The position numbers were made by a program, and so were the translations under genes. The notes beneath the pieces were generated by a model. It ran no database searches. It was not told the origin of the DNA and saw only the letters and a list, made by a program, of their open reading frames with translations. 64,000 nt of DNA, taken from Petrosia ficiformis (lineage: Eukaryota > Porifera > Demospongiae > Haplosclerida > Petrosiidae). Location of the stretch: positions 1,359,001 to 1,423,000 of the forward strand of contig OX345640.1 in the NCBI GenBank assembly GCA_947044365.1, written 5' to 3'. Shown here in pieces: positions 13,301-24,800 of the stretch. Within the stretch, counting starts at the first letter, position 1. Each line of letters opens with the position of its first letter.

Positions 13301-13480
13301 CCCTTTTCTATTATAAAGTTGAAAATGAAAATACAAAATTCATTGATGTGGGTTCCAATAAAATAGCTAACATTGTGTATACAAAAGTAACAAAACTGTA
13401 TTTCTTTAACTTACAGCAACATCTACAGACACGATTGATCCATCGAGAACCTCGATCTGACAGGGAAGAATTTCAGACAT
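7325..13480 (-). CDS. FERM-domain protein (band 4.1 superfamily)
   Basis: Fourteen exons join in frame to 348 residues: 13480-13415, 13307-13203, 12693-12651, 12588-12468, 11635-11583, 11414-11341, 11281-11235, 11167-11080, 10638-10538, 9619-9556, 9470-9373, 8376-8302, 7504-7433 and 7364-7325. The product is almost only a FERM module. F1 has ENDYFGLQFFD and RWLDPLKAIRKQIK; F2 has STRYFLSLQIKEDL and EYGDYDPNEHSPDYL; F3 ends in ACKELWKSCVCHHTFFR. After F3 comes the FERM-adjacent motif GLFRRGSTFRFSGRTQF and a basic tail SSRKFDRLGSRTRIARKTI before the stop. Such proteins join membrane receptors or phosphoinositides to the actin cortex. No PDZ, RhoGEF or phosphatase domain follows, so it is short for FARP or PTPN relatives; EPB41L4/FRMD-type proteins are nearest by eye. 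Introns hold large microsatellites. Confidence 0.87.
7586..7850. mobile_element. MITE family B, copy 2 (FERM gene intron)
   Basis: Starts TTAGGGCTGGGAATTGGG and ends ACATCCCAGCTCTACC, so inverted ends are visible. The body is the reverse complement of the copies at 6800 and 26976, including GGAAGTAATTAGGCCAATTA and AAAAGTATGTC. Confidence 0.6.
9940..10370. repeat. Minisatellite of about 37-44 bp units
   Basis: About ten units of GGTAATAGTAATAGTAAT plus ATATTACATTGACTTAGGA occur in a FERM-gene intron. Units vary in the number of AGTAAT triplets and in a GACTTA/GATTTT switch. Confidence 0.75.
10660..11065. repeat. (GTAT)n microsatellite, about 400 bp
   Basis: A long ATGT tetranucleotide array with internal GTGTGTATGTGT variants and a duplicated block of about 110 bp. 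It yields long open frames such as (YIHT)n on one strand and (MYVC)n on the other, which are artefacts of the repeat. It lies within a FERM-gene intron. Confidence 0.9.
11800..12135. repeat. AT-rich tandem repeat, 70-80 bp units
   Basis: About four or five units share GTGTATTAATATTAATATAT, runs of TATAATATGTA and TTATGATATCGTGTACTAGG. It lies in a FERM-gene intron. Confidence 0.7.
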
Positions 13481-13606
13481 TACTGCACTTGGACAGAATG
13501 AAAGTTTAGGTAAACGGAAGAGGCAAAACTAGTGGGAGGACACTGTGATTAGTGTGATAATGTGATTTTACCAGCTCCACCTACAACACATGGAAGTGAA
13601 TTTAAA
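13481..13606. promoter_or_regulatory. Possible bidirectional promoter (FERM gene / small ORF)
   Basis: Only 126 bp separate the FERM start codon (minus strand) from the first ATG of the plus-strand ORF at 13607. Divergent transcription from a shared promoter is inferred from the spacing alone. No TATA or CCAAT motif is clear. Confidence 0.3.
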
Positions 13607-13834
13607 ATGTTGTCTCAGAAGTTGTCTAGAATAAATCTGAAACTATCTGATCTACAAGAGTATGAAGAAGTAAAGAAGAAAAGGAAAGAGTCAGAAGAAC
13701 AGAAGTGTACACCAGGAAACATACAAAAAAGTGGAACTACTTCTGACACTACAACAAAGAAGACTCCACGAAAAGCATTAATGTTTGATACAGCTGGTAC
13801 TACCCCAGCAAGAAGTTCCACTCCTGATGATTGA
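13607..13834 (+). CDS. Small basic, hydrophilic protein of unknown function
   Basis: An open frame of 75 residues from the ATG at 13607. The frame is open a further 15 codons upstream (APPTTHGSEFK), preceded by a TTTTACCAG that could be a splice acceptor, so this may instead be a last exon. The first half is predicted helical and charged (KLSRINLKLSDLQEYEEV then KKKRKESEEQK). The second half is low complexity, rich in Thr, Ser and Lys, with TPRKALMFDTAGTTPARSS, which includes possible proline-directed phosphorylation sites. I do not recognise a family. It could be a short coiled-coil gene paired with the FERM gene, or chance; a transcript would decide. Confidence 0.35.
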   Translation: MLSQKLSRINLKLSDLQEYEEVKKKRKESEEQKCTPGNIQKSGTTSDTTTKKTPRKALMFDTAGTTPARSSTPDD

Positions 13835-14114
13835 AACATAAATCACTCTTTTAATGAGCATAAATATACATTCAGAGATGTTTCAGCTGACAGATAATTT
13901 GAATCTATAGTGTTACAACTGATTATAGAATCTAAACATTTTATTTCTGATTACCCATTCTTAAGATTATTTAAATTTATTATTTTATTTATAATAATTA
14001 TATTACTACAATTGATCACAACAAAACATTTTGTATTTCTATGGCAACATGTTCAAAATGTGATAATCATACATTCTAATGAAATACAAATACTATGCTA
14101 CAGTTAATAGTGTA

Positions 14115-17100
14115 CTATTGTATTACTGTGATGCTAGAAGCAGCCAAGTATTCCGCTATCACCATAACTGTTTGTCGAGTTTCCAGATACAAACAAGCTT
14201 CTTTAACCCAGTCACTGGCAATTCGTCTTGATTCTCCAGTAAGTTGGTTAACCAGTCTTAAAGCCGTTTCCAGATCTCCTTGTTCCAAGTACGTGTTTGC
14301 TTGAGCTAATAGTTCAAATGTGTTCATTGATTTTAGATCTTTTTGATCAGCCATTGCATGATACACCATGTCAAAGGTTAGTAAAGACTGCATGAAAGAA
14401 AGAAGATGCATACCTAGTCCACCCCCTTCTTCAGGGACGAGGGCAACTCGTTTACAAACTCTCCTAACACGCTTAAATCTAGACTTCAGTCCTGTCTCAG
14501 ATGAAATCCCATTCTCTAGTGCTTCTTTAGGAATGGCAGAGAGTACAGTGGAAATAAACTCATCTTCTTTGGCGGCATCTTTGAGTGAGGATACCTCGTT
14601 TGAAATACTATGCTTCACATAAGGATCTGGATTAGTATTGGCAGACAAGATAGCACTTGTTAGCGTATCACAGGCTGCGTGTATTTTTTGTTGTTTCCTC
14701 GTCGACTCACCTGGAGTTTGGGAAGAAAATAAGTAGATGGGTTAGCAGATGGATGAATGATGGAGAAAGTTTGGACTTTGGGCATGCATAATAAAATCAT
14801 GAAAAGGTGACCTAATCACAGTGATCCTATCAGACAGTGTACAGAGCTATATGTGAGGATCAAAACCTGCTGGTATGTAGAGGTGACCTACATGTAGTTA
14901 CACAGTGATCTTATTAGACAATGTACAGAGCTATGAGGATCAAAACCTGCTGGTATGTATATAGAGGTGACCTAGTTATACAGTGATCCTATTAGACAGT
15001 GTACAGAGCTATGAGGATCAAAACCTACTGGTATGTAGAGGTGACCTAGTTATACAGTGATCCCATTAAGCAGTGTACAGACTACAGAGCTATGAGGATC
15101 ACAACCTGTTGGTATGTAAAGGTGACCTAGTTATACAGTGATCCTATTAGACAGTGTACAGAGTTATGAGGATCATAACCTACTGGTATGTAGAGGTGAC
15201 CTAGTTAGTTATACAGTGATCCAATTAGACAGTGTACGGAGCTATGAGGATCACAACCTACTGGTATGTAGAGGTGACCTAGTTATACAGTGATCCTATT
15301 AGACAGTGTACAGAGTTATGAGGATCATAACCTACTGGTATGTATATAGAGTTGACCTAATTATACAGTGAATCCCATTAGACAATGTATAGAGCTATAT
15401 GCATTTCTACTTGAGGACACTTACCAGCTTCAGCTACTGTGTTAATCATTGAATGAATCCCTTTTAATTGAGACAGAGCAGCCGCAAGTTGAAACTGGAA
15501 ACCTTGTTCTTTCTCGTTCAGTTTTTCTTGGTATTCCTCACTGAAGAGAGACTGAAGTTCATCGGCCTAATTAAACAAGCATACAACAGATAGCTCAGAC
15601 ACATGAAACAAAATATCTTGTTTGATAGTTAACCTGTTTCTGTAGGCTATCGGTAAGGTGATGAGAATGGGCCTGAGCTTGTTGCAACAGCTGATCCTTT
15701 AAGCTCTCCTCATGAGATTTAGCTAACTCTTCTTCCTTTAAAACAAATTTTATATTTCATACATCAAGGAACAGATGGTGATCTAATACCTTGATTTGTA
15801 AATGGTGTTCAAAATCTTGTTGTTGATTATGCAGTGCTATGTCAATCATTTCTTGGACAGTATTATCCAATTCACGTTTCTGATTATCAAGAGCTGTAAA
15901 CAAAATAGAATATTCACAAATCAAAACTAGTGCTGGAATGAATTGAAACATGCGATCATTGGGGAAATGTTTGAAGCTAATATTATCTGTTTTAGCTTTG
16001 CCACTATGCCCAATTCAGTGTTCATGCAGCTATGTACATGTGTAGCTAGGCAAGTCCAAGTAAATTAGGCTGCAGTACACTGCTACATCTATGTGTTCAC
16101 AATGCTAATACAGGTAGAACAGCAACATTAACAAGAATAGTAACTATTTTGGACGCTTTCTACATACTACCAAAATGTGATAATGTAACAAAACTCATGT
16201 TAGTTTTCAATGACAAAGCTAGTTTTCAGTAATCATCCCCTACTCAAAAACAAGAATTGTAAAATCGGTGAAATGTTGATAATACCTTCAGCCAATTTTT
16301 GTTTCTCTTCTGTCTCCATATTCTTCATCTTTCCTTGAAGATTTTCTATTCTTCTTCTCAACATTATTAGTAATGCCTCTTGTTGAGAGTCTAGTTCTGG
16401 TAAAGGTTTCTCTAAGTCTTTCAAAAGAGCATCTTTCTCCTTTTTTACTTCTTCCTGGTAGTCTTCAATTGAACTTTGTCTCTTCATTATAGCCTCTTTA
16501 ACACCTTCCTCAGCTTTTTCAATTTCTTTTTGAAACTCGGATATTTTCTGACGAATCTAAATAAATTATACTTGTGTTGCAATATTCTAATAACAGTAAT
16601 ATTTATAGATTTAGAAAATCCATTAGTAAAATCAGCATCACACACTGAGTTTTATCATTCATGAAATTTTGCAAAGGGAATAATACCTTCTTGTGTATAT
16701 GTGTAGTGTAGTTACTCAGGAAAGAAAATGTTGAATAACTTGAGATGATAGAACCCATAGTAAAGGTGATTTATGTTCACTTGTCCTCAGAAAAATGTTC
16801 ATAACTTTAGTTTAGAATGACGAACAATCTTTTTACCTGTACCATTTTCATATAATTATTCTTCCCATTCTTTTTTGTGTATGTCAAATTTTAATCCATT
16901 GCTTCATTATTGAGTTACAGTATAATCATGTATTAACCTTATGACATTAAACTATACACTATATTACATATAAAGTCATCACATCCTAAATTTGAGGACA
17001 TAGTGAATGTGAACAGACTTTAGCAGTACATGCATTTATTCAACACCATTAATTTACAATGACTCTATTTTTGTTGTACTGGACTTTTACCTGTTCAGTT

Positions 17101-18771
17101 AATTCTTTGCATATATCTAGTTTTAATGCATTAGCAACTGCTTCAACTAGTTTTTCAGATATTTCACTTTGCTGGTTTCTGGATTTTTCAAGCAGCTTCT
17201 GTGCATCCTCCATTGCTTTCTCTGTCCCTGCAACACTACCTGAAAATATAACATTGATTAATGAAAAATGAAGATAATAAATTATTATTAACAATCTATC
17301 TCGAAAGGGAAGTGAAATGCTAATAGGTGGTTTACTTCCATTTAAAAATTTAGGATGAAATATTGATTGAACTTGGAACGGCTTTTAGTATTACAAGTGA
17401 AACATGTCTGCTGTGATGTGCTATCAATAAACTACTTCATGCACACAAATTATAATTTTTGGGGGATTTTATGTGATGATTACCTGCAATTGTTTCCATG
17501 TCACTTTCATCCTCTGGAGTTTTATTTGCTTCTAATAGTTGTAAATGATGAGATGTGACTGTCTCATTTAGGTACTGTAACGCAGCCTTGAAACCTTCGG
17601 ATGTTTGAATGAAATCTTCAAAAAGTTTATGTAGTTCACTTTCAATCTCATCTAAGGTATTTTTAGTATCGGTTTCAGAATCAGGTAAAGTTGTAACATT
17701 GTCTGAAGATTCTTCAATATCGCTACCTGAGTCCTTGGATTCTACATGTTGTGAAACACTTGAGGCTTCTTTGGATGGATCAGTATTATCTTTACTTATC
17801 TCTTCTTCCTTGTCGACTGATTCAACTCCAGCTGGACTTGATTGCTTCTCATCTGCTGAACTACTAGTAGTCGTACTCTTTGATACATTTTGCAATCCAG
17901 TCTGATCAGCCTCAGAAATGTCTGTACCTTTAGCTTCCTTTGAGGGTTGGACATCAATAGATGAGGTTTGATCCTCAAACTTAACTTCCACTTTCCTCTC
18001 ATCTTTATTCCCAAGTTGAATACCCACTCCACTACTTCTCTCTGGCATCACAAACTCCTTCACCTTTTGCCACCCTTCTCCAGCAAACTGGACTCCTTTA
18101 TGCCATACATTAGTTGAAGCGTTTGCAAATGAATCAAATCCAGGGATATATGTTTCTACAGTCTTCCTAAAATCAGGGTCATAGTTTGAATAAGCTACTG
18201 TTCCTCCAACAGCTGCTGATGTTAGCGTTACTCCATATATTAATATCCGACTAACTACTCTTGACTTTGGCCTGAATAATAACATGATGAGATATTTTAA
18301 ATATATAATTTTGATTATAATATATACATTGTAGATTGTTTAGGACTCAAATACAGTGCCTATTGTAAAACATTATACCGTCCATTTTCTAAATTGTCAG
18401 ATCAAAATATGAATGCAGTTCTATTGCCACACAACTTGAGTGTGATTGGCTAATGCACGCAATACAGGAAGTGGGTGTGGCATAATGGTCACTACTAATA
18501 GAATATTAAATATAGTGTGATCAAATTATCTATACTGTCTGATCATGTATTTGCAATCTTACTGTCTTACTTTTGAGTTGATTGTAGACGTACTGGAAGA
18601 AACTGGTGTGGTCTCTGAAGTGATGTAATCACGTGATCAATAATTAATGTATTTCAATGATACAATCAATTAAATATTATCATTAGTGACACATTTTATT
18701 ATTAATGAACTCACTGTAAAGTTAACTTTACGATTTGAAGCTGCAAATCTACAAAATCTGTAAAATGACAT
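14115..18771 (-). CDS. IMMT: MICOS complex subunit MIC60 (mitofilin)
   Basis: Nine exons join to 750 residues: 18771-18715, 18614-18571, 18271-17484, 17239-17091, 16556-16286, 15893-15790, 15735-15634, 15566-15425 and 14710-14115. Human MIC60 is 758. MIC60 is the inner-membrane core of MICOS and shapes cristae junctions. The first exons give an Arg-rich, acid-free mitochondrial presequence (MSFYRFCRFAASNRK, RPHQFLPVRLQ). One membrane span follows (RILIYGVTLTSAAVGGTVAY), then an acidic Ser-rich stretch and long coiled coils (about 280-560). The last exon carries the conserved mitofilin domain with RFKRVRRVCKRVALVPEEGG, AQANTYLEQGDLETALRLVN and SDWVKEACLYLETRQ. The gene is head-to-head with CFAP43. 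Confidence 0.95.
14815..15400. repeat. 74-bp minisatellite in IMMT intron
   Basis: About eight units of roughly 74 bp with GTGACCTAGTTATACAGTGA, TAGACAGTGTACAGAGCTAT and GAGGATCAAAACCTACTGG. Units differ by point changes and small insertions. The array fills most of the last IMMT intron (14711-15424). Confidence 0.85.
16758..17025 (-). mobile_element. MITE family A, copy 2 (IMMT intron)
   Basis: Reverse-complement copy of the 4014-4268 element. It starts AGTAAAGGTGATTTATGTTC and ends GTGAATGTGAACAGACTTTA, so both inverted ends are present. The body carries TTTAATCCATTGCTTCATTA. Confidence 0.65.
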
Positions 18772-18874
18772 GATTTGGTTTACCCAGTGTCCACGTGTTT
18801 GAGAGAGGTGGGGTCTAGATCACGTGCATCTAGTTACTTAGCAACCTAACATCAAGAGAACTGTTTTGCAAGGA
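18772..18874. promoter_or_regulatory. Short shared region between IMMT and CFAP43 starts
   Basis: Only 103 bp separate the divergent start codons of IMMT (18771, minus) and CFAP43 (18875, plus). Both 5' UTRs and a bidirectional promoter must fit here unless a gene has upstream non-coding exons. Short GC-richer stretches (CACGTGTTTGAG, TCACGTGCATC) include two CACGTG E-box palindromes. Function is inferred. Confidence 0.45.
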
Positions 18875-21800
18875 ATGGATTCTTTTGGGAATTTGAAACT
18901 AAAGTAAGCAATTATTTTAATGTATTATTGTAAATAATAATATTTCTACTTATCTTTTCCAAACAAATGTATATAAATCATTTTATTTTCATTTCTCAGG
19001 TGGGCTTATGGATATAATGGAACTGATTTACAATTCATTGACAACCAAACACTGGTATACAACTGTAGCAATATACTTACTTTTGTTGACAAGACAGGCA
19101 AACATGTGAAAAGCATTCCAAGTGTGGGCAGAGGTATTGGATCGTTTGCAGTTTGTCAAGAGCTGGGTTTAGTGGCATACACTGAAAATAGTCTTGAGCC
19201 ACTAATCCATGTTTTGAAGTATCCAGAATGTTCTATACACCTGTCACTGAAAGGTATATATCTCTAGTCTTTGTCCCTTAATTTTTCTACTTTGTATTTA
19301 CCTCAACAGGAGATGCCAAGTTAAAATATCAAAGTCTAGCTTTCTCTAGTGATGGGTGTAAATTAGTCAGTTTATCAGGCATTCCAGACTTTCTCCTGAC
19401 TCTCTGGTATGTGATTTATTAGTCAAACAGTGCATCACTCTATTGAGCTTGTCTTTCAATATCTTTGTCTATCCATTGATTCATCAGTTCATTCATCCAT
19501 CATCCATCTGTACATTGATTTGTCTATCTGTTGATCCACCAGTTCATCCATTCATCTGTCTATACTTTGATACATCAGTTCATTCATCTACTTATCATCT
19601 GTTCATCCATACACTTCCATCTGTTCATCTGTACATTTATCTATGCATTGATTTGTCTGTCCATTGATCCACTAGTTCATCCATTCAACTGTACATTTGT
19701 CTATACTTTGATACATCAGTTCATTCATCCATCATCCATCTGTTCATCCATACACTTCCATCTGTTCATCTGTACATTATCTATGCATTGATTTGTCTAT
19801 CCATTGATCCACCAGTTCATCCATTCAACTGTACATTTGTCTATACTTTGATACAACAGTTCATTCATCTACTTATCATCTGTTCATCCATACACTTCCA
19901 TCTGTTCATCTGTACATTTATCTATGCATTGATTTGTCTGTCCATTGATCCACTAGTTCATCCATTCAACTGTACATTTGTCTATACTTTGATACATCAG
20001 TTCATTCATCCATCATCCATCTGTTCATCCATACACTTCCATCTGTTCATCTGTACATTATCTATGCATTGATTTGTCTATCCATTGATCCACTAGTTCG
20101 TCCATTCAACTGTACATTTGTCTATACTTTGATACATCAGTTCATTCATCATCCATCTGTTCATCCATACACTTCCATCTGTTCATCTGTACATTATCTA
20201 TGCATTGATTTGTCTATCCATTGATCCACCAGTTCATCCATTCAACTGTACATTTGTCTATACTTTGATAATCAGTTCATTCATCCATCATCCATCTGTT
20301 CATCCATACACTTCCATCTATTCATCTGTACATTATCTATGCATTGATTTGTCTATCCATTGATCCACCAGTTCATCCATTCAACTGTACATTTGTCTAT
20401 ACTTTGATACATCAGTTCATTCATCTACTTATCCATCTGTTCATCCATACACTTCCATCTGTTCATCTGTACATTTATCTATGCATTGATTTGTCTGTCC
20501 ATTGATCCACTAGTTCATCCATTCAACTGTACATTTGTCTATACTTTGATACATCAGTTCATTCATCCATCATCCATCTGTTCATCCATACACTTCCATC
20601 TGTTCATCTGTACATTATCTTTGCATTGATTTGTCTGTCCATTGATCCGCTAGTTCATTCATCACTTATCCATCCATTCATGTATTCCAGTTTTCATCCA
20701 CTCATCCATTTATCTATAATTTTATTCAACCCATCCAATCACTCGTCAAAGTCGTACATTCCTCTCATTCATCTAGATATTCATATATACAACTTATTCC
20801 ACAAGTTATTCCATTTATCATCTTATATAGGAATCTTGAGGATGGAATGATGATATGCCAAAAATCAGTTGGTGTTACTTCTGAAGACAGTGTAGTCTTA
20901 TTTAATCCATTGAGCTGGAAACAACTCTCGGTAATTGGACAACAGAAGACTACCTTTTGGACAGTGGAATCATGTGACACATTTACAATACTGACCTCAA
21001 TGTAAGCACAGTAAGATATGAATTCTCAAACACACACATTCAAGTAGTCACCTTTTAGACGGTACAATTATGTGACACTGACCTCGATCTACATAAGTAC
21101 TATTAAACCCACACACAAAGACAAAGAGGTTACATCATATTCTATGCTAGATTACTGCTATGCACTATGATAGCTTGAGTTTCAAATGGGTTGATCTGCA
21201 TCACTAAGCTATGACATATCTCTTTATTTCTGCTCATTCTGAAATAGTATCCTTTCTTTCCAGAAATATTAAACTCCCAGAGAAAGACACACCTGTAGGT
21301 AATCTAGTACAGTCTACACCACAGCAAGAACCAAAAGTTGATAATGACCTAAAGAAACAAGAGAACAGTATGGGTGTGGTGATACCCGATATGACAAAAG
21401 TTTATTACCAACAATCTTATGATGAATATACAAGAAAGGTACACAAATAAATATAGAGCAGCCAAATGGTTTGTTAGATGTTTTATTGATAGTCTGTTGC
21501 CATGTTGTTGTTGTGTGTTATATAATTTGAATATTGGTACAGGTTTATAACTTCTGGCATTGTGGTAGACACTATAACCATAGTAATAGTAATTGTGCAT
21601 ACACAATTAATGTCATGCAGGCTATACAGTACTTATAGAATGCACACATGAAATATAATCCCGTGCACTGGGGTATACTGCCCTTGTAGTAAGGATTTTA
21701 TTTCAGCAGTTATAACAGACTAAATGCACATTCTATAACATATAACATATTATATACTAATTTTAGCATTTTTTTTAGTGAATGCAAAATAATCAGTAAT

Positions 21801-24800
21801 ACATGTATTTACCAGTTATACACACACAACATACATGAATTAATCTATTAACCCTTTGATCTTGAGACTAATGTTACATGTATATATGCAAGTATTATTA
21901 TACATGTTTTATTGCAGTTACAATCACCATTTTTTTCTAAAAGCAAAAATCAATGCTGATTGAAGACATTTCACTGTAGAGTAAAGGTGATATCACTGGT
22001 ATGGTGGCTATAGGTGATTGAACTACTGCCAGTCCTGCTGTCAGCATTCCTTTTTGCTTTCTTAAACCGTGCTTAATGTATGGTATGTGTATTACTGCAT
22101 GTTTCATTTCAGTTGAATACAGTCGTCCCTACTTCTCATTGTTGGACAAATCAAGCTACTATCTACATAGGTTGTCAGGGAGGTCAGTTATTACTGACAG
22201 ATTTTGAGTCAGGAACAACTAAAGTGCTAACTAATCCTGCAATACTACAAGTAAGTTAGAAACAATTGCTAATACAAATTTACCAAACAATGTGGTAATA
22301 AACAGACAGACAGACTCACAAAACGATTACCATACCATTTCATCAATGCTTCATAGCAAACGTGCAGTATAGCAAAGCTAATTTGTGTTATATAATTGAG
22401 TGTAGCTGGCCCCATTTAAGACTAAGTATAGCATCTTTTTAGCTCTCAACACACCTAGTTACCTAATTGTAAGTATTTATGATCACATGTGTATAATTTT
22501 AGAATGCTAGTGACTATGACATCAATGAGGAAACTTCATTACCCCATAAAGGTTAGAAATAATGATCCATTAATTCACATTATTTCATATACATTGTATA
22601 CTGATAATGTCACTCTTAGAGAGTGGATCATCTGAAACAGGACATGCAGTACTATGTGAAGATGCTCTACAATGTCTAGCACTGACTCAAAGAGGACTAT
22701 TTGTTGGAGGAAAGGTTACACAACATATAAAGTCTATTCACATTCACAATGACCTCAAAATTAGGATATGTTGACTTTATATGTAATATAGTATTATAGT
22801 TTAATGTCAAGCTTTATATATGATATACTGTTACTCACTAATAAAGCATTGGATTGAAGTTTGACATACACAAAAAGAATGGGAAGGATAATTATATGAA
22901 AATGGTGCAGGTGAAAAAATTGTTGGTCATTCCAAACTAAAGTTATGAACAATTTTCTGAGGTTATGGTGAACATCAATTACCTTTAGTATACTGTACTG
23001 TATAATTATCTGTTGATCTATGTGTAGGATGGACATGTGTACTGTCTTGAACAATCTAATGAGTTACGTATTATTGATACATGCAAGTTACCATATGCTG
23101 TTACTACCATGACCTGGTCTTCTGAGTATGATTGTATTACTGTTGGTACAGATCAGGTAGCATATACATTGATATTAGTACTGTATACTACATACATAGT
23201 TACATACATAGTTACAGATATACATACATACATACATACATACATACATACATACATGTATATATATAATACATACATACATGCATGTATGTATTCATGC
23301 ATACATACATGCGCACATACATACATAGTATACATGATGATAAATTGTTATGTCTTTTCAATTAGGGATGCATATATATCTTGGATCCAAACAACCTCAC
23401 CCAGCACTCTATTACTTCAGAGCACTTCAACTCACCATTTGTGGGTATAGATATGTTGAGTCCTGGCACTACTCACTGCATAGTCAGTACACATTAAAAG
23501 CAATAGACAACCACTTAATGCCTTCTTTCTTCATAGACATGTCAAAGAGATGGCAAAGTACAAGTTTGGGATGCTATAGATGGCATTCTTGTTTCAACCA
23601 TTAATTTATCCACTCAATGCACATCACTTGTGTGTCCTATCAGTTGTTATATGACTATAATAGGTACAGCTGATGGTAGCATAAATGTATTGAGTGCAGT
23701 GGAACCAAAAGGACCCAAACTAGTGATGAGAGAAAAATTATACAACACTCCTATTGCATTGTTGAAGTAAGGATTGCATGGATTATATAATGAACTATTC
23801 GTCCACATTCCCAATACCCAATGCTGTGACTAGGAATGAGAATATTATTAGCTTTACCATTAATGAAATGTCCCCATTCCCAATACCAATGTTGTGAATA
23901 GGAATGAGAATACTATTAATTTACTATTGGTAGAATATATTAAGAAATGTTTCAGCCTGTTTCTGTCATTAATTTCACAAACGTTTTAATGGAATAATAT
24001 CTATTTCTGATTCATCTGTGTGTGTTTATTTATCCATTCATCTTTATCCATGCAACACAGGTCTGATGTCTGTGGAAGATTTTTAGTTATAACCTCAATT
24101 AGTGGGTCAGTGTTTATATGCAGTTCATATCCTACACAAAGATTAGCAATACTTGGTCACACAGGTAAGACACAAATAGTCATTGTGTATGAGTGTGTAC
24201 AATTAAATCAAATTAAAATTTATTTTCAAAGTAAGATGAAATAGAATATTATTCAACTACTAAAAAATGTTAATCAAGGTACAGCAAAACAAATATTTAC
24301 TCCCTTAAAATGGTATACACTATATGTACATAGATGATGTACAGTTATGTGTACACGGAAGATGCTGTAGGAATTTAAATCTTACAATAATTATAAAATC
24401 ATTTACATACAGTACTTAGTTGTGATAGATGTATACATACATACTATGCATTGAAGATCAAAATGAGTTTACTTCGAATACCCTATCAATGAGTATCGAG
24501 GTTCGGAAGGAAAAAGATTGTAAATATTCCCACATGCTATAATATTTCCTTCTATATCATGAACAACAAGAGATCGATCGAATATTGTATAAGGACCAAA
24601 GAGAGGCAACCACAAACTACGCCTTGGTGGTGCTGTTATGTTCAGTTTATAAGTCAGCTCTCCGAGGAAGTCTTTATCCCCTGTCCGGATTAGTCCTTCT
24701 ATTATAGGAATTGGCTCAAAATCTGGACGAGGCTCATATACAGGTCCCAAATTTGTGCAGTTACCATCGGCTCCCATTGGTCTTTCACGAATTTGTAAAT

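Noticed and set aside
13415..13510. Plus-strand ORF through the FERM first exon (QQHLQTRLIHREP...)
   Set aside because: Antisense shadow of the true first FERM exon; it stops at 13509 and has no partner exon.
14115..14648. Separate 177-residue gene starting MSANTNPDP
   Set aside because: It is the last exon of IMMT; upstream exons join in frame and the peptide is the mitofilin C-terminal domain.
19443..20850. Several ORFs encoding [12 protein letters not shown] repeats
   Set aside because: Read-through of the 140-bp satellite in a CFAP43 intron; flanking CFAP43 exons splice across it in frame.
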